DNA of 64,000 nucleotides, taken from positions 1,984,001-2,048,000 of the forward strand of contig JAZGUH010000533.1 of assembly GCA_037893225.1 (NCBI GenBank), read 5' to 3'. A model generated the notes under the pieces. The model was not told the DNA's origin. It saw nothing but the letters and a program-made list of their open reading frames with translations, and made no database searches. Position numbers and translations under genes: made by a program. Source of the stretch: Hippasteria phrygiana (Eukaryota > Echinodermata > Asteroidea > Valvatida > Goniasteridae). Position 1 is the stretch's first letter. Every line of letters starts with the position of its first letter. Shown in pieces: positions 59,530-64,000 of this stretch.

Positions 59530-59725
59530 GTGACATATGATGCAGGATATGGGGAAGAGTGAACCCCCCCCCCCCCCCCCCTCTTTTGTGTTGGTCATTG
59601 TGTTCCCGGAATCTCAGGAATTCTTTTCAGATGTAAAGGTGTGTTAGGTAACAATAGTCTGGAGAGTGTATAGGGTATAGGGACAAAAGGGGGGTACCCC
59701 TCTGCCCCATATCGTGCTGGGTATA
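59530..59725 (-). repeat. Repeat, copy 2 (inverted partner of 55585-55790)
   Basis: It matches 55585-55790 in reverse, including CTCTTTTGTGTTGGTCATTG then TGTTCCCGGAATCTCAGG. A poly-C run (59566-59581) replaces the shorter run of the partner. Confidence 0.7.
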
Positions 59726-59843
59726 GAGTACCGAAGTGATGACGTCAATCAATGCAATGATTGGAACCAGAATACACTCTAAACTGCATGTGTTTGGAAC
59801 CATTGCCTCGGCAACTGACGTCAGACTTCGGTACTCTATAGCT
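59713..59843 (+). mobile_element. TA-flanked MITE with TAGAGTACCGAAG ends
   Basis: The inverted ends are TAGAGTACCGAAGTGATGAC and GTCAGACTTCGGTACTCTA, with TGACGTCA near each end and TA on both sides. It is about 128 bases and inserted in the repeat copy at 59530. Confidence 0.7.
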
Positions 59844-61029
59844 CGTGACGAAGATTTCCATAATGGCACAAATGTGATGAAATTCGTTCCCGGCTGTACC
59901 GATGTACCGATGAAGCACTTAAAAAAAAGCTGGTGAGAATTTCATTTGAACTTTTGAGTTAAGACGTATTAAATAGCTAGGGCACCATAATAATGTCCAT
60001 TCATTTTTTTGTTAACGCGTGTAGTAACATTTCATTAGCAGGTAGGACTAAATGAGGGTATTTATCTGACTGACACAAGAAACAGTTGTTGCAATTTCTC
60101 GTCAAGGTTGGAGGGGGGGGGGGGGGGGGGGGGGGGTTGGAGAAAAAAACAGCCATAATTGTTTATAAGCATTTTGTACTCGGTGTCTCTTGTGTATCCT
60201 GGGAAATTTTTGAAAATGTGTGCTGATCTGTGTGTATTCTGGTGCATGTAAAAGCCAATAAACATTTTCTTTTAGTGAAAGGTACTGCCTTTTCAGAAAA
60301 TATAATATTTTCTGAAACCAATTAATAAAATCTCATTTTTAAACAGTTATTTTAAGAACAATGGAAAGGTAACATAATTTGTTCGTGTACTAATGTGTGC
60401 TAACTGGTCCTTGATGGACAAACGTAACCCAAAAAACTGAGTTTTGTAGAAGATTTACAGAAAAGTGTTTCCAGAATGTGCTGATTTTATCCAGCTCCCT
60501 TTGCTGCATGCGTTCTAGTTTTTTGAATTCGCGACTGAGTTCGCACGGTGCACATCGACTTGACAACAAGCACCCAGCTTGCTGAAACAAAATTCACGTG
60601 AATATTTGCGACTGGAGAGCGGGACGTGAAATTTTTGACGCGAATATTGACGTGAATATTTGCGAGCGGAGAGCGGGACGTGACATTTTTGACGTGAATA
60701 TTGACGTGAATATTGACGTGAATATTTACGATTTGGGGCAAGTCGTGAAATTTTGACGTGAATATTGACGTGAATACTTACGATTTGGGGCAAGTCGTGA
60801 AATTTTGTCGCGCATGATATTGACGTCAATATTCACGATTTCCGATGTCCCTTCAGGGCCACCATAATAATTGGACGCATACTCAAGAATGTGAGACTTA
60901 TTATATAAGTCCTACGTATTAAACATGCAGAAAAAAGCTTTCACATTTTGCAAAGTTGATTTAGAGTCGAATATTCACAGATATCCAGGTGCTGTAGTCC
61001 GACAGACGTTCATGGTCAAAACCTCCATT

Positions 61030-61162
61030 TCAAGATTTGAAATGGGGGGGGGGGGGGGGGGGGGGAACCCGGGGGCACGGATGTCAGCGGGGGAATGTCC
61101 CCCCGTCCCCTCCACCCGTCTCCCCCCACCCCTCCCCCCTCCCCGTAGTTACGCCACTGGCC
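61030..61162 (+). mobile_element. hAT-like poly-G MITE fragment
   Basis: ATTTCAAGATTTGAAATGGG, a G run at 61045-61065, GGGGGCACGGATGTCAGCGG, and the end CCGTAGTTACGCCACTG match the minus strand of 50697-50810. It seems to have interrupted a GGGGCCAATT-family MITE whose right half follows. Confidence 0.55.
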
Positions 61163-61305
61163 ACACGTGATGTACTTTCGTGACTGGTATTTAACTGCTA
61201 TAGCATAACAATCACATGGAGTTTTTGCTTATGACCTGATTTTACTAAGCAAGGTCGTTTGTACTTCTGCAAATTGTTGTGCTCTGTGAAACTGGTTCCT
61301 GAATA
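61163..61305 (+). mobile_element. MITE, GGGGCCAATT family, truncated copy 3
   Basis: CACATGGAGTTTTTGCTTAT, TTTTACTAAGCAAGGTCGTT and GCTCTGTGAAACTGGTTCCT align with the last 100 bases of 50423-50662. The left half is missing. Confidence 0.5.
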
Positions 61306-61652
61306 TCGCTCCCCGAAAAAAATTCTCGACATTACGCTATATAGGGCCTACTGACGCCGATCGTATCACTCATAGAAGTGATATGGGTAGAGGCATTATT
61401 AATGTCTTACAGTGGACAAGTTATACCCATCCCAACCCTATTCATACTGTGAAGAGGTCATTATCTTGTCTTGTTTCAGTGTGAGGGGCAGGTTCTTCCA
61501 CACTTTCCTCTGTAGCCCACACTTCGAGTGGCCTTTGGCCTTTAGCGATTTGCATATAAGACCCATGCTCATATAATCCTCTTCCCTTTTACTTGGCAAT
61601 TCATGCATATTATATATGTTAGTTTTACCCATACGTCATTTTCGTTGTACAG

Positions 61653-61840
61653 AGTGTATCAGTTTGAAAACTTCCTATCTGATTACGAATGCGATGGACT
61701 GATGAAGGTTCACCATCACCACATATCGCAGCACTCACCGGACCCCATTGTGTGTTTTGACTCTGTGGACACACTTCGAAGACATCTTAAAAAATCGAGG
61801 CTAAAAGACGTCAAAGTCACAAGTCGTGATTTCACAGAAG
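61653..61840 (+). CDS. Prolyl-4-hydroxylase-like dioxygenase exon
   Basis: After the acceptor TCGTTGTACAG the exon encodes VYQFENFLSDYECDGLMKVH then HHHISQHSPDPIVCFDSVDT, LRRHLKKSRLKDVKVTSRDF, TEG, and ends at GAAG|GTATGG. The start (VY..ENFLSD.ECD.LM) is the entry strand and helix of the prolyl-4-hydroxylase-type 2-oxoglutarate/Fe(II) dioxygenase fold. The iron-binding HxD..H residues would be in later exons, which I did not find in the remaining 2.1 kb. With the exon at 52764 it predicts a membrane-anchored hydroxylase of the secretory pathway. The exact subfamily is uncertain. Confidence 0.55.
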
Positions 61841-62579
61841 GTATGGGTAACCTTTGCATGGTTGAGTTGAAAGAGAGGCTATACTGGCAAGGTTTGGCTT
61901 AATGATCCATCCTAGATAGTAATGACGTGAAAGATTTTCTTTCTGTAAAAGTACATGTAGCCTTGTTCTTGTACAGTCGGGAGAGGGAATTGCTTGTGTG
62001 CGGGTGGTCATGGAGGTAGGGTGTGGATGGACGGCGGAAACTTCAGATCTGGTTACAGTCATCATCAAACAGCTTGTAGGCCATAGGGCCATGTGGTATG
62101 CTAGGAAGAATGTTATACTTAGTCACAATATAGTCCTACGCAAATTTAGGATTAGACAAAAAAGGACAGCTTTAGCTACGAAACAGAAGTTGGATGAAAA
62201 TAACCAATATAGGCCTATTGGTTAAATTTGACCAACGTGGTTGGTGGATATGTGTCCAACCAAGAAAATTTGTTAAAACAACTAACCTCACATTGGTTAT
62301 CATTTTGTTATATCATAAAGGGTAATCGACAAAGAAAAAATATGACCAAGCTATGTTTTATCAAAGCTATATAGGTGCAATAAGCTTTTCATTGATATCT
62401 TAGATGCATTGATCTGGTCATGCATCACTGTCGTGAAAATGGTATACGTGGAAACCTTCTTGGGGCAGTTTGTGAAATCAATTACATTGTACATGGTTAG
62501 GCATACAAGATGGTGCCCCATCACACAGAACTTTGCTCTTAGAAGTCGCTTTACATGAACTTTTGTGGGACAGTAATCG
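61841..62579. other. Next intron, nothing recognised
   Basis: No further dioxygenase exon was found. Short open frames (for example 61998-62225) read through the splice region and are not supported. Confidence 0.4.
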
Positions 62580-62785
62580 CACTGATTCCTGCTGTGGAAT
62601 GGCCTCTCGGGTCACCCAATTTCACCAGGACAAGGTCTTCACCAGTCCAACCTTCATGATTTGCAGGCCCGCATTCAGCACGAGGTGGACAATTTAAGAG
62701 ATCAACCTACAATGCCGAGGCGGGCGGTGGAAGACGTACCACTGCGGACATCTCTACAGTCACGGATAACTGAGCACCGTTGATT
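62580..62785 (+). pseudogene. Tc1/mariner-like transposase remnant (tentative)
   Basis: One frame reads LIPAVEWPLGSPNFTRTRSS, reminiscent of the DWPA.SPDLNPIE catalytic region, and another reads LHDLQARIQHEVDNLRDQPT then MPRRAVEDV, reminiscent of the C-terminal helices. The frames differ, so it is decayed. No inverted ends were located. Confidence 0.4.
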
Positions 62786-62990
62786 GAAAAAAAGTGGCTA
62801 AAAATCCTCCTTTTCCAAGTTGGCACGATATTTAACCAATTTTCTGAGCAGTAATACCTAATTTTTAATCTCACACAAGCAGCGATTATTTCTTTTGAAG
62901 TAATGTCAATAGCATTTTTCTTTTCGTGATATTAGAGAGGACCGTTGAGTAACTTGTTTGTGTGTGCATGTCCATGTATGTGTATACACA

Positions 62991-63171
62991 ATTGACCTAT
63001 CGCCGTTTACGAGTTAACCACGTCCCTAAGACAACCCTGTTGAAATTTTGTGTGGTAATTTTTGTTTGTCTCAGATTTTGCGCGTTCCACGTGGAATTAT
63101 AGGCATAATTGATGTGATTGGACAATAATTCACAAGCTGCGTTGACGCGATTCGACCGCGATAGGTCAATT
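62991..63171 (+). mobile_element. 180-bp MITE with ATTGACCTATCGC ends
   Basis: ATTGACCTATCGCCGTTTAC at 62991 pairs with CGACCGCGATAGGTCAAT at 63171, with a further inverted pair (GTTAACCACG.. with CGCGATTC) much weaker. No coding sequence. Confidence 0.65.
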
Positions 63172-64000
63172 ATCGTACACGTACACACAGACAACTTTTC
63201 AGTTGAGATTGTGAACGTATATGGATGGATAATATATAGCACGGTAAGAATAGTTACTGCGCACATTTTACCGAAAGTGACATATCCTAGATAGTGCCCT
63301 GACATTGTCGCAAACCCTAAACCCTTCTCCGTTCAGCAGATTTGCCATTAAAATTGCCTCGTACAGAAAAATTTATTGAGAGCGTGCGATTCTGCATAAC
63401 TGTGTATGACGTCATCTGACCAGTTCGATGCTTCCTCTGAAGTCTCATGAGTTGCTCGTAGTTAAATGTATTTTCCAGGATTGTCGAAACGGCCCGACAT
63501 CCCAGTTTTGAATACCTTCAAACTTGAAAACTAGCATTAACAAATCTCCGACAGGTGAATGTAAAAGATGTAGGACTTTAGTGAAGCTTTTTCATGGTTG
63601 GGCCCAAATGGTAGGGTAAAATCGATATTATCATCAGTAAATCCTTTGCTCTATCTTCAATCGAACTTCCCATTAAGCCTTAAAGAGCATCTGTAAAAAA
63701 AAACACCTTTATCATAATTCTTACCACCATACGCTTTTCTACTCACGGTAACTCACCTCAACATGTTGTTTTGAATTGCTAAAGTCCCATGCGTGTATTT
63801 AATCAAGCTCAAAATATTTTTCGAATGATATTTTTCAACTCACAGTGGATTGAAGCAAAGGGATTCAATCTATTTCTTCATTGGAAATGTACACAGGGAC
63901 GTACGCTTTCTCACATTTGGTCCGTGTTTTTGCAGTTTTTCGGGGTGAAAAACCTACAGCATAAATTGGTCCTGGGCGGGGCATAATAAAGAGTTAAAAG
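63172..64000. other. Right-hand sequence, nothing recognised
   Basis: No exons, repeat ends or RNA genes were identified. It probably belongs to the intron after 61840. Confidence 0.35.

Larger units (their letters stand above)
54090..60840 (+). mobile_element. 6.75-kb element with (TATTCACGTCAA)n inverted ends
   Basis: The left end (54090-54310) and right end (60590-60840) are inverted copies made of TATTCACGTCAA units and longer phrases (AAATTTCACG, ACTTGCCCCAAATCGT, TCCCGCTCTCCGCTCGCAAA). Unique inner arms follow: 54530-54830 pairs with 60275-60580 (GCATGCAG..GGGAGCTG, TTCTGGAAACACTTTTCTGT, GAAAGGTACTGCC complement). The left arm has about 195 extra bases at 54333-54528. No transposase was identified inside. 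The interior holds several other repeats. Confidence 0.75.

Overview
This is intron- and transposon-rich animal DNA. Two host genes are recognisable: the 5' part of a cullin-2 gene on the minus strand (coding exons 1-7, 28996 down to 8062, continuing beyond the left edge) and the first exons of a probable membrane-anchored prolyl-4-hydroxylase-like dioxygenase on the plus strand (52764-53341 and 61653-61840, continuing right). Long repeat-filled introns, frequent TACATGTA-type words, Crypton- and CR1/Rex1-like fragments, a 2A-like peptide motif in a LINE remnant and DNA elements with tandem-repeat ends suggest a marine invertebrate deuterostome, plausibly an echinoderm. The species assignment is inference.

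Layout. 1-29 kb: cullin-2. Its introns hold several copies of a Helitron-like element (1-648, 3552-6483, about 9690-11428, a second type ending at 13012, and nested copies at 24973-27661). These elements carry arrays built on the palindrome TGACGTCA. Other MITEs here include piggyBac-like, hAT-like, TA-flanked and hairpin types, plus SINE copies and a small inverted-repeat element with a SAP-like ORF. 29-38.7 kb: nested inverted-repeat elements, including a foldback whose two arms each encode the end of a transposase, a 92-bp CACTA-type MITE, a tRNA-derived SINE, a 500-bp hairpin, and two copies of a MITE with perfect 8-bp target duplications. 39.4-49.5 kb: decayed non-LTR retrotransposons (four, one inserted in another), a Crypton-like recombinase fragment, and a satellite of nuclear-receptor-like AGGTCA sites. 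49.5-52.4 kb: poly-G-bearing hAT-like MITEs and other repeats. 52.7-64 kb: the dioxygenase-like gene, whose 8.3-kb intron is mostly one large element with tandem-repeat inverted ends, itself containing a second such element.

The main story is layered mobile DNA. Several empty/filled site comparisons inside the window define element ends and target duplications directly: Helitron-like in a piggyBac-like MITE, CACTA-type MITE in an older repeat, mariner-type foldback in an inverted-repeat arm, and LINE in LINE. At least four separate structures have inverted ends made of short tandem repeats, an architecture described for sea urchin TU elements. No functional RNA gene, CRISPR array or viral genome was found. 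All alignments were done by eye.
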